A DNA stretch of 64,000 nucleotides from Arthrobacter sp. ZGTC412 (GTDB lineage Bacteria > Actinomycetota > Actinomycetes > Actinomycetales > Micrococcaceae), in contig NZ_PJII01000011.1 in assembly GCF_002929215.1 (NCBI RefSeq), positions 1-64,000 of the forward strand, read 5' to 3'. Shown here in pieces: positions 8,927 through 17,504 of this stretch (position 1 is its first letter; every line of letters begins with the position of its first letter). A model generated the notes under the pieces. That model was not told the origin of the DNA, searched no databases, and worked only from the letters and a program-made list of their open reading frames with translations. The position numbers and the translations under genes are program-made.

Positions 8927-10415
8927 GGACCGCTTTCTCGTCGAGGGCCTTCAAGAACTCGGCGGACCAGTAGTCCACATCGTGCTCAAGGATCTGCTTG
9001 CGCATGGCCCGCATGCGCCGCGAAGCGTCACGGGGTGACATCTCCACAGCCCGCATGATCGCGCCCTTCAGGCCGTCAATGTCGTGCGGGTTCATCAGCA
9101 GGGCCTGCTTGAGCTGGTCGGCGGCACCGGCGAACTCGCTGAGCACCAGGGCGCCGTCGTTGTTGGTGCGGGCCGTGACGTACTCCTTCGCCACGAGGTT
9201 CATGCCGTCCCGCAGGGCGGTTACCAGCATGACGTCGGCGGCCAGGTACAAAGCCACCATCTCCTCCACGGGGTAGCTGTGGTGCAGGTACCGGACCGCG
9301 GTGTTCTCGAGGGTGTCGTAGGTGCCGTTGATGTGGCCCACCGTGCCCTCCACCTCCTCCCGCAGGAGCCTGTACTGCTCAACGCGCTCGCGGCTGGGGC
9401 TGGCAACCTGGATGAGGGTGGCGTCGGCCACGGACAGCTTGCCGTCGGCCAGGAGCTCCTCGAACGCTTTCAGCCGGTGCCGGATGCCCTTGGTGTAGTC
9501 CAGGCGGTCCACGCCCAGCAGAATGGTTTTCGGGTTGCCGAGGTCCTGGCGGATCTGACGCGCCCGCTCAATGATCTCCGGCTTTTGGGCCAGCTCACTG
9601 ATCTGCTGGACGTCGATGGAGATGGGGAACGCCTGGGCCCGGGCGATGTGCGTGATTTCGCCATCCTGGCCCTTAACGTGCACCTGCTGCTGCTTAACGC
9701 TGGCGCCAAGGAAGCGGCGGGCCGAACGCATGAAGTTTCCGGCGTCGCTGGCCCGCTGGAAGCCCACCAAGTCCGCGCCGAGCAAACCGTCGATGATGGC
9801 CTGCCGCCAGGGCAGCTGCGCGAAAATCTCGGGTGGCGGGAACGGAATGTGGTTGAAGAAACCGATCCGGAGGTCCGGCCGGGCTTCCCGGAGCATCCGC
9901 GGCACCAGCTGCAGCTGGTAGTCCTGGATCCACACCGTGGCGCCTTCGTCAGCGTGGCGTATGACGGCGTCGGCGAACCTTCTGTTGACCTTGCGGTAGG
10001 CGTCCCACCACGTCCGGTGGAACTCAGGCGGGGCGATGACGTCATGGTAAAGCGGCCACAGCGTGGCGTTGGAGAAACCCTCGTAATACAGCTCGACGTC
10101 GTCAGCGCTGAGCTGGACCGGGACCAGGTCCATGCCGCCGTGGCTGAACGGTTCCACCGTCTCGTCCGGGGCGCCGTGCCAGCCCACCCACGCGCCGTCG
10201 GTCTTGGTCATCATCGGTGCCAGCGCGGTCACCAGGCCGCCCGGGGACCGGCGCCACCCGGAGCCGTCGTCACCGCTTTCGCCGGGGGCGCAGCGGTCGA
10301 CGGGCAGCCTGTTCGAGACCACCATAAAGTCATACTTTGTCTCCCCGCTGTGGCCGGAGCCGGCGGCGCCGGGCCCGGCTGCGGTGGAAGGTTTTTCCTG
10401 GACGGGTGTTTGCAT
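8913..10415 (-). CDS. otsA: Trehalose-6-phosphate synthase (GT20)
   Basis: The 500-aa glycosyltransferase makes trehalose 6-phosphate from a nucleotide-glucose donor and glucose 6-phosphate. It shows 'VVSNRLPVDR', 'GGLVTAL', 'WVGWHG', 'WIQDYQLQLVPRMLR', 'FFNHIPFPPPEIF', 'GVDRLDYTKGI', and 'ALRDGMNLVAKEYV'. The first 25 residues are a variable, Ala/Gly-rich extension before the GT-B fold. It is the first gene of the otsAB operon and is divergent from the DsbA-like gene, with a 179-bp shared promoter region. Confidence 0.94.
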   Translation of the reverse strand: MQTPVQEKPSTAAGPGAAGSGHSGETKYDFMVVSNRLPVDRCAPGESGDDGSGWRRSPGGLVTALAPMMTKTDGAWVGWHGAPDETVEPFSHGGMDLVPVQLSADDVELYYEGFSNATLWPLYHDVIAPPEFHRTWWDAYRKVNRRFADAVIRHADEGATVWIQDYQLQLVPRMLREARPDLRIGFFNHIPFPPPEIFAQLPWRQAIIDGLLGADLVGFQRASDAGNFMRSARRFLGASVKQQQVHVKGQDGEITHIARAQAFPISIDVQQISELAQKPEIIERARQIRQDLGNPKTILLGVDRLDYTKGIRHRLKAFEELLADGKLSVADATLIQVASPSRERVEQYRLLREEVEGTVGHINGTYDTLENTAVRYLHHSYPVEEMVALYLAADVMLVTALRDGMNLVAKEYVTARTNNDGALVLSEFAGAADQLKQALLMNPHDIDGLKGAIMRAVEMSPRDASRRMRAMRKQILEHDVDYWSAEFLKALDEKAVRDDS

Positions 10416-10594
10416 TGCGGCCCCCTGGGGTTGCTTGTGCCTCTTAGTTCACCCTAACGGGACGGAATCTTCCGTGCTATTCGTCCGTTGGTCAATCCAG
10501 CAGAATACTTGAACGGGCAAGCTCTCAGTTTTCTCCCCTAAAATGGGAGGGTTGCCACGAATTGGTCCCCCTCGTCGATCGACCCAAGGAACAC

Positions 10595-11470
10595 ATGAGC
10601 CCCGCAAACGAAGTACGTAAGTCCAAAGCTGAGCGCACCGCGGAGGCCCGCGACAAAGCGCGGCTGATCCGTGACGCCCAGTTGAAAAAGGACAAGCGCA
10701 ACAAGCTGCTGATCGGGTGGGGGATTGTGGCGGCCGTTGTCGCCATCCTGGCAGTGATTGCATTGGTGGTGACCACCAGCATCCGGCAGAACACCCCCAT
10801 TGCGGACCAGGGACCGGTACCGGCCAGCGCCAACGTCAACGGCGGTGTGACCCTGCTGGCGAACACGGAAGTCAAGAAGACGGACACAGCCACGGTGGAC
10901 ATGGCTAATCTTCCGGCCAAGCCCGATACGCAGCCGAGCCCTGTGGCTGCGCCCGGCGCCGAGGCCGAAGCGGGCCAGCCGGTAAAGGTGATTGCCTACA
11001 TCGACTTCATCTGCCCGGTCTGTTTGCGGTTCGAAAACACCTACAACGACGCCCTCACCACGCTCCGCAATGAAGGCAAGATCACCATGGAGTACCGTCC
11101 GCTGGGCTTCCTGGACCGCCAGTCCAGCACCAACTACTCCTCACGCTCAGCCAACGCCGCCGCCTGCGTTGCCGACAAAGCACCGGAAAAGTACGCCGAA
11201 TACGTTGACGTTTTGTTTGCCAACCAGCCAGCCGAAGGCGGAGCCGGACTCTCTGACGACAAGCTGAAGTCCCTGGCCAGTGACATCGGCGCGGACATCA
11301 ACAGCTGCGTGGACGACAAGACCTTCCGCCCCTACGTGAAGTACTCCACCGAGCTGGCAGCGAACACCGGCATCACGGGAACGCCCACCGTCTTCATCGA
11401 CGGCAAGCAGTGGGACGGCGCTGCCGACCTGAACGCTGAGATCCAGGCAGCGATCGACGCCAAGGCCTAG
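10595..11470 (+). CDS. Membrane-anchored DsbA/thioredoxin-fold protein
   Basis: The 291-aa protein has a charged cytoplasmic N terminus (many Lys/Arg), one membrane segment at about residues 34-56 ('LLIGWGIVAAVVAILAVIALVVTT'), and an extracytoplasmic thioredoxin domain. The active site is 'DFICPVCLRFENTY' (Cys140 and Cys143), and the cis-Pro loop is near 'GITGTPTVFIDGKQW'. It probably acts as a disulfide oxidoreductase outside the membrane. ATG 10595 has AAGGA at 10586-10590, better than an upstream ATG at 10562. A strong terminator follows, so it is monocistronic. Confidence 0.88.
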   Translation: MSPANEVRKSKAERTAEARDKARLIRDAQLKKDKRNKLLIGWGIVAAVVAILAVIALVVTTSIRQNTPIADQGPVPASANVNGGVTLLANTEVKKTDTATVDMANLPAKPDTQPSPVAAPGAEAEAGQPVKVIAYIDFICPVCLRFENTYNDALTTLRNEGKITMEYRPLGFLDRQSSTNYSSRSANAAACVADKAPEKYAEYVDVLFANQPAEGGAGLSDDKLKSLASDIGADINSCVDDKTFRPYVKYSTELAANTGITGTPTVFIDGKQWDGAADLNAEIQAAIDAKA

Positions 11471-11486
11471 AGTCCCCTTGGTATCT

Positions 11487-11527
11487 GGGCCCGCCGCCGG
11501 ATAAGTTCCGGAGGCGGGCCCTTCCGT
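11487..11527 (+). terminator. Rho-independent terminator after the DsbA-like gene
   Basis: GGGCCCGCC with downstream GGCGGGCCC forms the base of the stem, extended by CCGGA/TCCGG around a short loop, and CTTCCGTTT follows. It lies 17 bp after the stop codon. Confidence 0.8.
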
Positions 11528-11633
11528 TTGCGCGGGGCATCTTCCGCGGGAACCAAAGCCTGCGTTTTTACCACCGGGAGGACTTGGGCTAACCTTATCT
11601 AGCGCCGTTCAGGTGCCCCGCCCGCAAGGGCAC

Positions 11634-11707
11634 GCCTCCTTAGCTCAGTTGGCCAGAGCACCGCTCTTGTAAAGCGGGGGTCGTCGGTTCGAATCCGACA
11701 GGGGGCT
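11634..11707 (+). tRNA. tRNA-Thr (anticodon TGT)
   Basis: A full cloverleaf is visible. The acceptor stem GCCTCCT pairs with AGGGGGC, with a G-T pair. The D stem is GCTC/GAGC. The anticodon stem CCGCT/AGCGG has loop CTTGTAA and anticodon TGT at 11668-11670. The T arm is GTCGG-TTCGAAT-CCGAC. The discriminator base is T and the 3' CCA is not fully encoded (CCG). The anticodon reads ACA, threonine. Confidence 0.95.
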
Positions 11708-11746
11708 CCGACCGACCATCCCTCCTGGTAATTCTTGAGGTAAATA

Positions 11747-13168
11747 TCAAGTACCCGACGGCGGGATGTTGTGGTTCAGGCGCAGGAGGTTCTGCGGATC
11801 ATAACGGTCCTTAAGAGCAACGAGCCGCTGGTACTTGTCCTGCCCGTAGGCATTGCGCGCAGCGTCCGCCTCCTTGATTCCCAGCTCCGCCCCCAGGAAG
11901 TTGACGTATTCGCCCTGCTCGGCGAACGGACGCATCCGCGCGTAGGCCCTGCGGGCGAAGGCGGTCAGCCGCTCGTCCTCGGCCGCGTCGCGCCAGAACC
12001 CGTAAACGTTGAGCCAGTAACGCGCGGAGCGGTTCGGGAACGCTGTTGCCTCTTCCGGGACCCGCCCAAAGACGCCCTCCAGATGATGGATATCGATGCC
12101 GGTTCCCTCCCACGACAGTTCGGAGGCGAAACCAACCACAACGTCCACTACCTCCTCATCCAGCCGTGAGAACGAAACGTTTTTCCAGTAGCCGCGTGAG
12201 CCCTTGGGGAACACGGCGTCCATGGCGCTTTGCCAGTCCAGCCAGGAGGTGGGTCCCTTCTTCTCTTCGTCAGGCGGAGCAGCGGCCCGGAGCTGGTCTA
12301 TGAGGTTGAGGCCGGCTTGGTGGTCGTCGCCGGCCCAGGCGACTCCAAGGATCATCCAGGGCTCGTTGCCCATGCCGAACTCGGGCGGGAAGACCAGGAA
12401 CGAGATGATCGGGTTCATTTCGTCGGGCAGGTCCCGGGTCCAGGCATCGAAGGCAACAAGGGCAGCCCGCCAGTGCTGTTGCCGGTAGAAGAGGTTCCCG
12501 CACAGGGGTGCCGCTGGCAGGGGGCGGGCACGGAAGGTGAACGAGGATACGACGCCGAAGTTCCCGCCACCGCCGCGCAGTCCCCAGAACAACTCGGGGT
12601 TCTCGCCCGCGCTGGCGTGCAGGTGCTCTCCACCGGCGGTCACGATGTCGGCGGCTTCCAGGTTGTCCAGGCTCAGCCCGCCCGTGCGGGTCAGCCAGCC
12701 CACCCCGCCGCCAAGGGTGAGGCCTGCTATCCCTGTCCCACTGATGACTCCCAAAGGAACGGCCAGCCCATGAGCGGCTGTAGCTCCGTCCACGTCCGCC
12801 AGGGTGGCTCCCGGCTCGACGGTGACGAGCCTGCTTTCGACGTCGACCGTGACAGCCCGGAGCGATCCCAGATCCAGGACCAGGCCGCCGTCGACAGTGC
12901 CGTGGCCGGCGACGTTGTGCCCCCCGCCGCGCACCGCCAACGCCAGGCCGCTGCGCCGCGCGGCATCGAGCACAACGTCGATGTCCGGGACCGCTCCGGC
13001 CTTCGCGATGGCGCGGGGACGAAGATCCACCATCCCGTTCCATACCGCCCGGGCTTCCTCGTAGAGCGGATCCTGCGGCTCGATCAAGGAGCCCTGCAGC
13101 CGTCCACGCAACTCCTGCAGTGACTGCTGGATCTCAAGCTCCGGATTGTTGTGATGAACTGTAGCCAT
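11747..13168 (-). CDS. FAD-linked oxidoreductase, berberine-bridge (BBE) family
   Basis: The 473-aa flavoprotein has a PCMH-type FAD domain ('ALAVRGGGHNVAGHGTVDGGLVLDLGSLRAV', whose GGGH carries the candidate FAD-linking His; 'GLTLGGGVGWLTRTGGLSLDNLEAADIVTAGG'; 'FWGLRGGGGNFGVVSSFTF'). It ends in a BBE motif 'YVNFLGAEL...DRYDPQNLLRLNHNI'. These cytoplasmic enzymes oxidise sugars, alcohols or alkaloid-like substrates; the substrate is unknown. ATG 13168 is preferred over an upstream start at 13201, since a GGAAG motif precedes it. It is convergent with the tRNA-Thr gene and looks monocistronic. Confidence 0.85.
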   Translation of the reverse strand: MATVHHNNPELEIQQSLQELRGRLQGSLIEPQDPLYEEARAVWNGMVDLRPRAIAKAGAVPDIDVVLDAARRSGLALAVRGGGHNVAGHGTVDGGLVLDLGSLRAVTVDVESRLVTVEPGATLADVDGATAAHGLAVPLGVISGTGIAGLTLGGGVGWLTRTGGLSLDNLEAADIVTAGGEHLHASAGENPELFWGLRGGGGNFGVVSSFTFRARPLPAAPLCGNLFYRQQHWRAALVAFDAWTRDLPDEMNPIISFLVFPPEFGMGNEPWMILGVAWAGDDHQAGLNLIDQLRAAAPPDEEKKGPTSWLDWQSAMDAVFPKGSRGYWKNVSFSRLDEEVVDVVVGFASELSWEGTGIDIHHLEGVFGRVPEEATAFPNRSARYWLNVYGFWRDAAEDERLTAFARRAYARMRPFAEQGEYVNFLGAELGIKEADAARNAYGQDKYQRLVALKDRYDPQNLLRLNHNIPPSGT

Positions 13169-13355
13169 CGCTGTTACTTCCAGATCAGAGGGCAAGGACA
13201 ATCCGCCCGTGTTGCCGATGCCGGGAGTTTAGGAGCAGTTTTGTGGACGGGTCAACAGCCTATTTTTTCCTCCCCCTCAGGCAGCAGCCCGGGATTAATA
13301 TTCACGAGACAGGGACGAAACGCGCTCTCAACATTGGCTCCGTACGGTCGGAGGC

Positions 13356-13559
13356 ATGACAGCTCAATTTGCAGCCCGAATCCGTGCCTGGTTCGCGGAT
13401 ACCTTCTCCTGTGAAACTCCGGGCCAGGCTGCAGATGCCATGGCGGATGCGACGCGCTGGGGCTGGCTGCCGGCACTCAGTGGCGTGGCCGTCGGAGCAG
13501 ACCATGCGCGGGAACAGCACCTGGAATCCGCGGCGGAACCGGGCGCGATGTCTGCTTGA
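13356..13559 (+). CDS. Small hypothetical protein (67 aa)
   Basis: A short reading frame has codon use similar to neighbouring genes (mostly G/C in the third position), with a possible amphipathic N-terminal helix 'MTAQFAARIRAWFADTF'. No family is recognised. A GGAGG lies only 1 nt before the ATG, which is too close for a normal Shine-Dalgarno, so expression is uncertain. It could equally be spurious. Confidence 0.4.
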   Translation: MTAQFAARIRAWFADTFSCETPGQAADAMADATRWGWLPALSGVAVGADHAREQHLESAAEPGAMSA

Positions 13560-13651
13560 ACACACTTTTGCGCGCGTAAAGGCATAATGACCTAAACTGC
13601 TTCACTGAGGTGCCTGAAATGGTGCTGTGCAGCAACGAAAGTGAACACGCT

Positions 13652-13954
13652 ATGGCTACCGATTACGATGCTCCGCGCAAGCAAGAAGAAGAGTCTCCTG
13701 CCGACTCCCTGGAGGCGCTGCAGGCTTCACGCGGCGCCAACGCGCAGACCGCGGTGATCGACCTCGAAGAAAACGACACTGCCGAGGGCATCGACCTGCC
13801 CGGTGCCGATCTGTCCAACGAGGAACTGACCGTCATCGTGGTTCCCGAGCAGTCAGATGAGTTCACCTGCTCGTCCTGCTTTTTGGTCCGCCACCGGTCC
13901 CAGGTGGCCCGCGAGAAGAACGGCATGAAGTACTGCCGCGACTGCGAAGGCTGA
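13652..13954 (+). CDS. DUF4193 domain protein
   Basis: The 100-aa protein matches the actinobacterial DUF4193 family in size and sequence. The N-terminal half is acidic and probably flexible ('EEESPADSLEALQASR', 'DLEENDTAEGIDLPGADLSNEELTVIVVPEQ'). The C-terminal half has two CxxC pairs ('FTCSSCFLVRHRSQVAREKNGMKYCRDCEG'), giving a likely zinc ribbon. Its function is unknown, but the family is very widely conserved in Actinobacteria. ATG 13652 gives the usual family length; the frame continues upstream to 13610 without support. A terminator hairpin follows. Confidence 0.88.
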   Translation: MATDYDAPRKQEEESPADSLEALQASRGANAQTAVIDLEENDTAEGIDLPGADLSNEELTVIVVPEQSDEFTCSSCFLVRHRSQVAREKNGMKYCRDCEG

Positions 13955-13972
13955 AATCCATAACCAAACAGG

Positions 13973-14004
13973 GCCGGCCACCCCTGAAGGGTGACCGGTG
14001 CTGT
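13973..14004 (+). terminator. Terminator-like hairpin after the DUF4193 gene
   Basis: CCGGCCACCC pairs with GGGTGACCGG (one mismatch) around a CTGAA loop, followed by TGCTGTTT. It lies 20 bp after the stop codon. Confidence 0.6.
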
Positions 14005-14094
14005 TTCGTCTTTCCGGTGTCGTTATCAGGCATAACGGCCGGGTCCAGAAACGGCACCGGAACGGTTAAGGACGGGGGTAAAAAAGCCCCGGAT

Positions 14095-14206
14095 TTACAG
14101 GCGCGTGATGCGCATCCTGGCTTCCTTACGGTTCCGCGCCGAAGCGGCCACAGCCCTCGTATTCAGTAGTGCGGCGCTCCTACGCTTGAGCTATCCAATC
14201 GCACCA
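14095..14206 (-). other. tRNA-like remnant or structured RNA, minus strand
   Basis: Read on the minus strand from about 14206, the sequence resembles the 5' half of a tRNA: GTGCGAT, then GGATAGCTC, AAGCGTAG and GAGC, which forms a plausible D arm. The following anticodon-arm-like stretch pairs poorly, and no normal GGTTCGAATCC T arm is present. Farther on there is a TTCG-capped hairpin and then GGGGCTTTTTT near 14087-14098, which could end a transcript. It may be a decayed tRNA, an attachment-site relic or an unrelated structured RNA; the call is tentative. Confidence 0.3.
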
Positions 14207-14228
14207 CTCACCACGGATGGCACCCACA

Positions 14229-14777
14229 ATGAAAAAACTCCTCATCTGGCTCACGGCTCTCCTCGTGGCTGTCGGGCTGGGAATCCTGGTTCCGGGGCCC
14301 GCCTCGGCTGCCACATCGTATTGCGGTCTTCAATGGGGGTCCCTCACAAAAGCCGGGCCCAAATTCAGCACCGCCTCCGTCACCAACGTCCGGACCGGGC
14401 AGCACTACTGCTTTGACCGGATGGTGGTTGACCTTAACGGCCCGGCTACGGGCTACACGGTCCGGTATGTCCCGAACATTGTCCAGGACGGCTCCGGTTT
14501 CACCATTCCGGTCAAGGGCAGCGCACGCCTGCAGGTTACAGTTCATGCACCTTCCTATGACCAGAAGGGCAAAGTCACGTACAACCCGCGGGCAAAGGCC
14601 GAACTGTCCAACGTCTCCGGCTACCAGACCTTCCGGCAGGTGGTTTACGCCGGAAGCTTCGAGGGCTACACCAGTGTTGGCCTGGGCGTCCGCGCACGGC
14701 TGCCCTTCCGGGTCTTGACGCTGGACGGTCCCGGATCGGGTTCACGGCTGATTGTGGACGTGGCCCACTTCTGGTGA
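14229..14777 (+). CDS. Secreted protein, AMIN-like domain
   Basis: The 182-aa product starts with a clear Sec signal peptide (residues 1-27, 'MKKLLIWLTALLVAVGLGIL', cleavage after 'PASA'). The mature part is beta-rich: 'FDRMVVDLNGPATGYTVRYVP' and 'VLTLDGPGSGSRLIVDVAHFW' are typical of the AMIN-like domain of secreted actinobacterial proteins. It probably acts outside the cell or at the wall; the ligand is unknown. ATG 14229 is preferred because the lysines of the signal peptide follow directly; ATG 14217 is an alternative. A strong bidirectional terminator separates it from the convergent APC permease. Confidence 0.75.
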   Translation: MKKLLIWLTALLVAVGLGILVPGPASAATSYCGLQWGSLTKAGPKFSTASVTNVRTGQHYCFDRMVVDLNGPATGYTVRYVPNIVQDGSGFTIPVKGSARLQVTVHAPSYDQKGKVTYNPRAKAELSNVSGYQTFRQVVYAGSFEGYTSVGLGVRARLPFRVLTLDGPGSGSRLIVDVAHFW

Positions 14778-14798
14778 CCCAACTAAGGTGACCTAACG

Positions 14799-14838
14799 AA
14801 AAGGTGCCGCACCCGGGAATCCGGGTTCGGCACCTTTT
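14799..14838. terminator. Bidirectional rho-independent terminator
   Basis: A long inverted repeat begins AAAAGGTGCC and ends GGCACCTTTT, with an inner ACCCGG/CCGGGT stem. It has A and T tracts on both sides, so it can terminate both the secreted-protein gene and the convergent agmatine operon. Confidence 0.88.
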
Positions 14839-14862
14839 CTGTGTGCTGCAAGGAAAGCGGAC

Positions 14863-16413
14863 CTACTCCGGAACAACCAGTGCGGGGCTGTCCCGCTTGA
14901 GGGTTTCGCCGCGGAAGAAGCCGGGACGCAGCCGGGACATCACCAGCATGAACACCGCGCCAAGGGCCAGGATGCCCACCCCCAGGACAAACACCAGCCC
15001 CACACCGAGCACTTGAGAACCACTGCCGAACTCCGGAGCCCAGCTGTCCACGGCGGTCTGCAGGAACACCACGAACAGGCCCACGCCGCCGAGCACGGGG
15101 CAAAGGAACCGCAGCACGACGTTGCGGAGGCTGTTGAAGGCACTGTTGCGGAAGTACCAGGCGCAGGCGAGGGCGGTCAACCCGTAGTAGAAGCAGATCA
15201 TCAGGCCAAGCGCCAGGATGGTGTCGTTCAGGACGTTTTCGCTGACCACGTGCATCACGGCGTAGAACCCCGCGGAGACGATACCCGCGGCAATCGTGGC
15301 GTAGCCCGGCGTCGCAAAGCGCTTGCTCACGCGGCTGAGGGGTTCCGGCAATGCCCCGTAGTGGGCCATGGCCAGCAGGCTGCGGGAGGGCGACATAAAC
15401 GTGGACTGCAGCGAGGCAGCGGAGCTGGAGAGCACGGCCAGGGACATCAGGATGGCGAAGGGGCCCATGATGGGGGAGGCCAGGGCCGTGAAGATGTTCT
15501 CGTGGTTCTCGGTGTTGTTCAGCCCGTTGCCGGTGTCCCCGACGCCGGCGAACATCATGGTGGCGATGGTGACCAGCAGGTAGATCGCCAGGACGATCAC
15601 TGCGGTCAGGGTGCCGGCGAGGCCCGCCGTCTTTTTGCCGTTGGCGGTTTCCTCGTTGACGGTGAGGCAGACATCCCAGCCCCAGTACACAAAGATGGAC
15701 AGGGAGATGCCCGCGGCGATCTGCCCGAACGTCTCGATTTTGGTGACGTCGAACCAGTCCCAGCTGAAGGGGATTGCTGTCTCTGAAGTGGACCAGTTGG
15801 CGAAGGCCATGGCCACAAACAGGCCCAGCACCAGCAGCTGGAACCCCACCAGGCCGTACTGCACCAGTTTGGTGGTGTGCAGGCCGCGGTAGCTCACCCA
15901 CACGGCAAGGGCCACGAACACAAAGCAGGTCAGCACGTTCAACGGCTTGTTCGCGGCCAGGTCAGCCAGCTCCGGCGAGCCCGTGAGCTGGGAGAGGAAG
16001 AGGTAGAAGAAGTCGACGGCCACGCCGGCCAGGTTGGACAGCACGATGATGTTGGCGGCGAGCAGCCCCCATCCGCCCATCCAGCCGACCCAGGGACCGA
16101 ATGCCTTGGTAACCCAGGTAAAGGTGGTGCCGCTGTCCGGGGAGTCGGCGTTGAGCTCCCGGTAGGCCAGGGACACCAGAATCATGGGGATGAACCCAAT
16201 AAGGAAAATAACCGGCAACTGCAGCCCGGCTTCGTTCACCGTTGGCCCCAGCGCGCTGGTGAGTGTGTACGCGGGGGCGATGGTTGAAATACCAAGGACG
16301 ACGACGGCGAGGAGCCCCAGCTGCCCGCCCTTCAGGCCCTTGGGGGTAATCCCGTGGGCGGTGCCGGGAGCATGCCCGCCGGCGGAGGCACCCTTACGGA
16401 TGGTTTCTGTCAT
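14863..16413 (-). CDS. APC-family amino acid/polyamine permease
   Basis: The 516-aa protein has about 12-14 hydrophobic segments and APC-superfamily features: 'GISTIAPAYTLTSALGPTV' in TM1 and 'YRELNADSPDSGTTFTWVTKAFGPWVGWMGGWG' over TM2-3. It is the third gene of the agmatine operon: its ATG overlaps the agmatine deiminase stop as ATGA. That makes agmatine, putrescine or a related amine a reasonable substrate, by context only. A strong terminator follows at 14799-14838. Confidence 0.87.
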   Translation of the reverse strand: MTETIRKGASAGGHAPGTAHGITPKGLKGGQLGLLAVVVLGISTIAPAYTLTSALGPTVNEAGLQLPVIFLIGFIPMILVSLAYRELNADSPDSGTTFTWVTKAFGPWVGWMGGWGLLAANIIVLSNLAGVAVDFFYLFLSQLTGSPELADLAANKPLNVLTCFVFVALAVWVSYRGLHTTKLVQYGLVGFQLLVLGLFVAMAFANWSTSETAIPFSWDWFDVTKIETFGQIAAGISLSIFVYWGWDVCLTVNEETANGKKTAGLAGTLTAVIVLAIYLLVTIATMMFAGVGDTGNGLNNTENHENIFTALASPIMGPFAILMSLAVLSSSAASLQSTFMSPSRSLLAMAHYGALPEPLSRVSKRFATPGYATIAAGIVSAGFYAVMHVVSENVLNDTILALGLMICFYYGLTALACAWYFRNSAFNSLRNVVLRFLCPVLGGVGLFVVFLQTAVDSWAPEFGSGSQVLGVGLVFVLGVGILALGAVFMLVMSRLRPGFFRGETLKRDSPALVVPE

Positions 16414-17504
16414 GACACCACTTTCTGGGAGGCAGCAGGCTGCTGTTGGGTGATGCAGTGAATCCCCCCGCCGCGGGCAAACAGCTCCCGTGCGTCGATG
16501 GCAATGATGCGCCGTCCGGGGTAGGCCTCCGCCAGGATCTGCAGGGCCTTGTCGTCCTGGGGGTCGTTGAAACTGCAGGCGATGACGCCGCCGTTGACCA
16601 CCACGTGGTTGATGTAGCTGTAGTCCACGAAGCCTTCATCATCCCGGAGTGTTTCGGGTGCGGGGACCGTGATGATGTTCCATTCTCGGCCGGCGGCGTC
16701 CGTGGTTCCGCGCAGGAAGTCGATGATTTCCCGGCTGACCTCGAAGTCCGGATGTCCCGGGTTCTCCTGTGAATGGACCAGCAGCGTGCCGGGGGAGGGG
16801 ATGGCGGCCACAATGTCCACGTGGCCGCGGGTGCCGAAGCGCTCGGAGTCGCGGGTCAGGCCCCGCGGCAGCCACACCACGTGGGTGGCGCCGACGGTGC
16901 GGGCCAGCTCCTGCTCGACGTCCGCCCGGCTGAGGCCGGGATTGCGTCCGGGATCCAGCTGCACCGTTTCCGTAACGAGGACCGTTCCCTGGCCGTCCAC
17001 CTGGATGCCGCCGCCTTCGTTCACCAGCGCTGAGACGAGGTGCCGCGCACCTGAGCGCCCGGCCACCTCGCCGGCGATCAGGGCATCCTTGTCCCACTGC
17101 GCCCAGTCCTGCCCGCCCCAGCCGTTGAACACCCAGTCCACGGCACCGAGCTGCCCCTCGCTGTCCAGGACAAAGGTGGGGCCGATGTCGCGCATCCACG
17201 CGTCGTTCAGCGGGGCCGTAAGCACCTCAACGTCAGGGTGCAGGTAGGCCGCGGCTGTGCTGACGTCGTCGGGGTCCACCACCATGGTGACCGGCTGGAA
17301 TTCGACGGCGGCGTTCGCCACCGCGGCCCAGGTGGACCGGGCCGCGTCGGCTGCTTCAGCCGACTCCCCAAGGGTGTAGCCGCCGGCAGGAAAGGCCATC
17401 CAGAGCCGCTCCTGGCGCGCCGTTTCGGCAGGCATCCGCCACTGCGTGGCTTGCGCAGCCAGCAGCGGTGCGCCGGCGTCCTGATGCACCATGGCGGCGG
17501 TCAC
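16410..17504 (-). CDS. aguA: Agmatine deiminase
   Basis: The 364-aa protein belongs to the agmatine deiminase / Porphyromonas-type PAD family, which converts agmatine to N-carbamoylputrescine and ammonia. Visible family motifs are 'ERLWMAFP', 'NDAWMRDIGPTFV', 'NGWGGQDWAQWDKD', 'EGGGIQVDGQGTVLVTE', 'GHVDIVAAI', and the catalytic Cys350 in 'ARGGGIHCITQQ'. GTG 17504 is chosen over GTG 17510 because GGAGG sits 7 nt upstream and the start overlaps the amidase stop as GTGA. It is the second gene of the operon. Confidence 0.92.
   Translation of the reverse strand: MTAAMVHQDAGAPLLAAQATQWRMPAETARQERLWMAFPAGGYTLGESAEAADAARSTWAAVANAAVEFQPVTMVVDPDDVSTAAAYLHPDVEVLTAPLNDAWMRDIGPTFVLDSEGQLGAVDWVFNGWGGQDWAQWDKDALIAGEVAGRSGARHLVSALVNEGGGIQVDGQGTVLVTETVQLDPGRNPGLSRADVEQELARTVGATHVVWLPRGLTRDSERFGTRGHVDIVAAIPSPGTLLVHSQENPGHPDFEVSREIIDFLRGTTDAAGREWNIITVPAPETLRDDEGFVDYSYINHVVVNGGVIACSFNDPQDDKALQILAEAYPGRRIIAIDARELFARGGGIHCITQQQPAASQKVVS

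Noticed and set aside
9084-10457. A 457-codon plus-strand open frame opposite otsA
   Set aside because: It is a shadow of otsA, whose catalytic motifs are complete on the minus strand.
11579-11598. A DtxR-like half box (GGGCTAACCTTA) upstream of tRNA-Thr
   Set aside because: Only the right half matches. The left half does not, and an iron-regulated tRNA gene is not plausible.
14170-14205. A plus-strand GTGCG...CGCACCA hairpin that might be a tRNA end with CCA
   Set aside because: The outer stem is only 5 bp over a 26-nt loop. The tRNA resemblance is better on the minus strand and is reported there as tentative.
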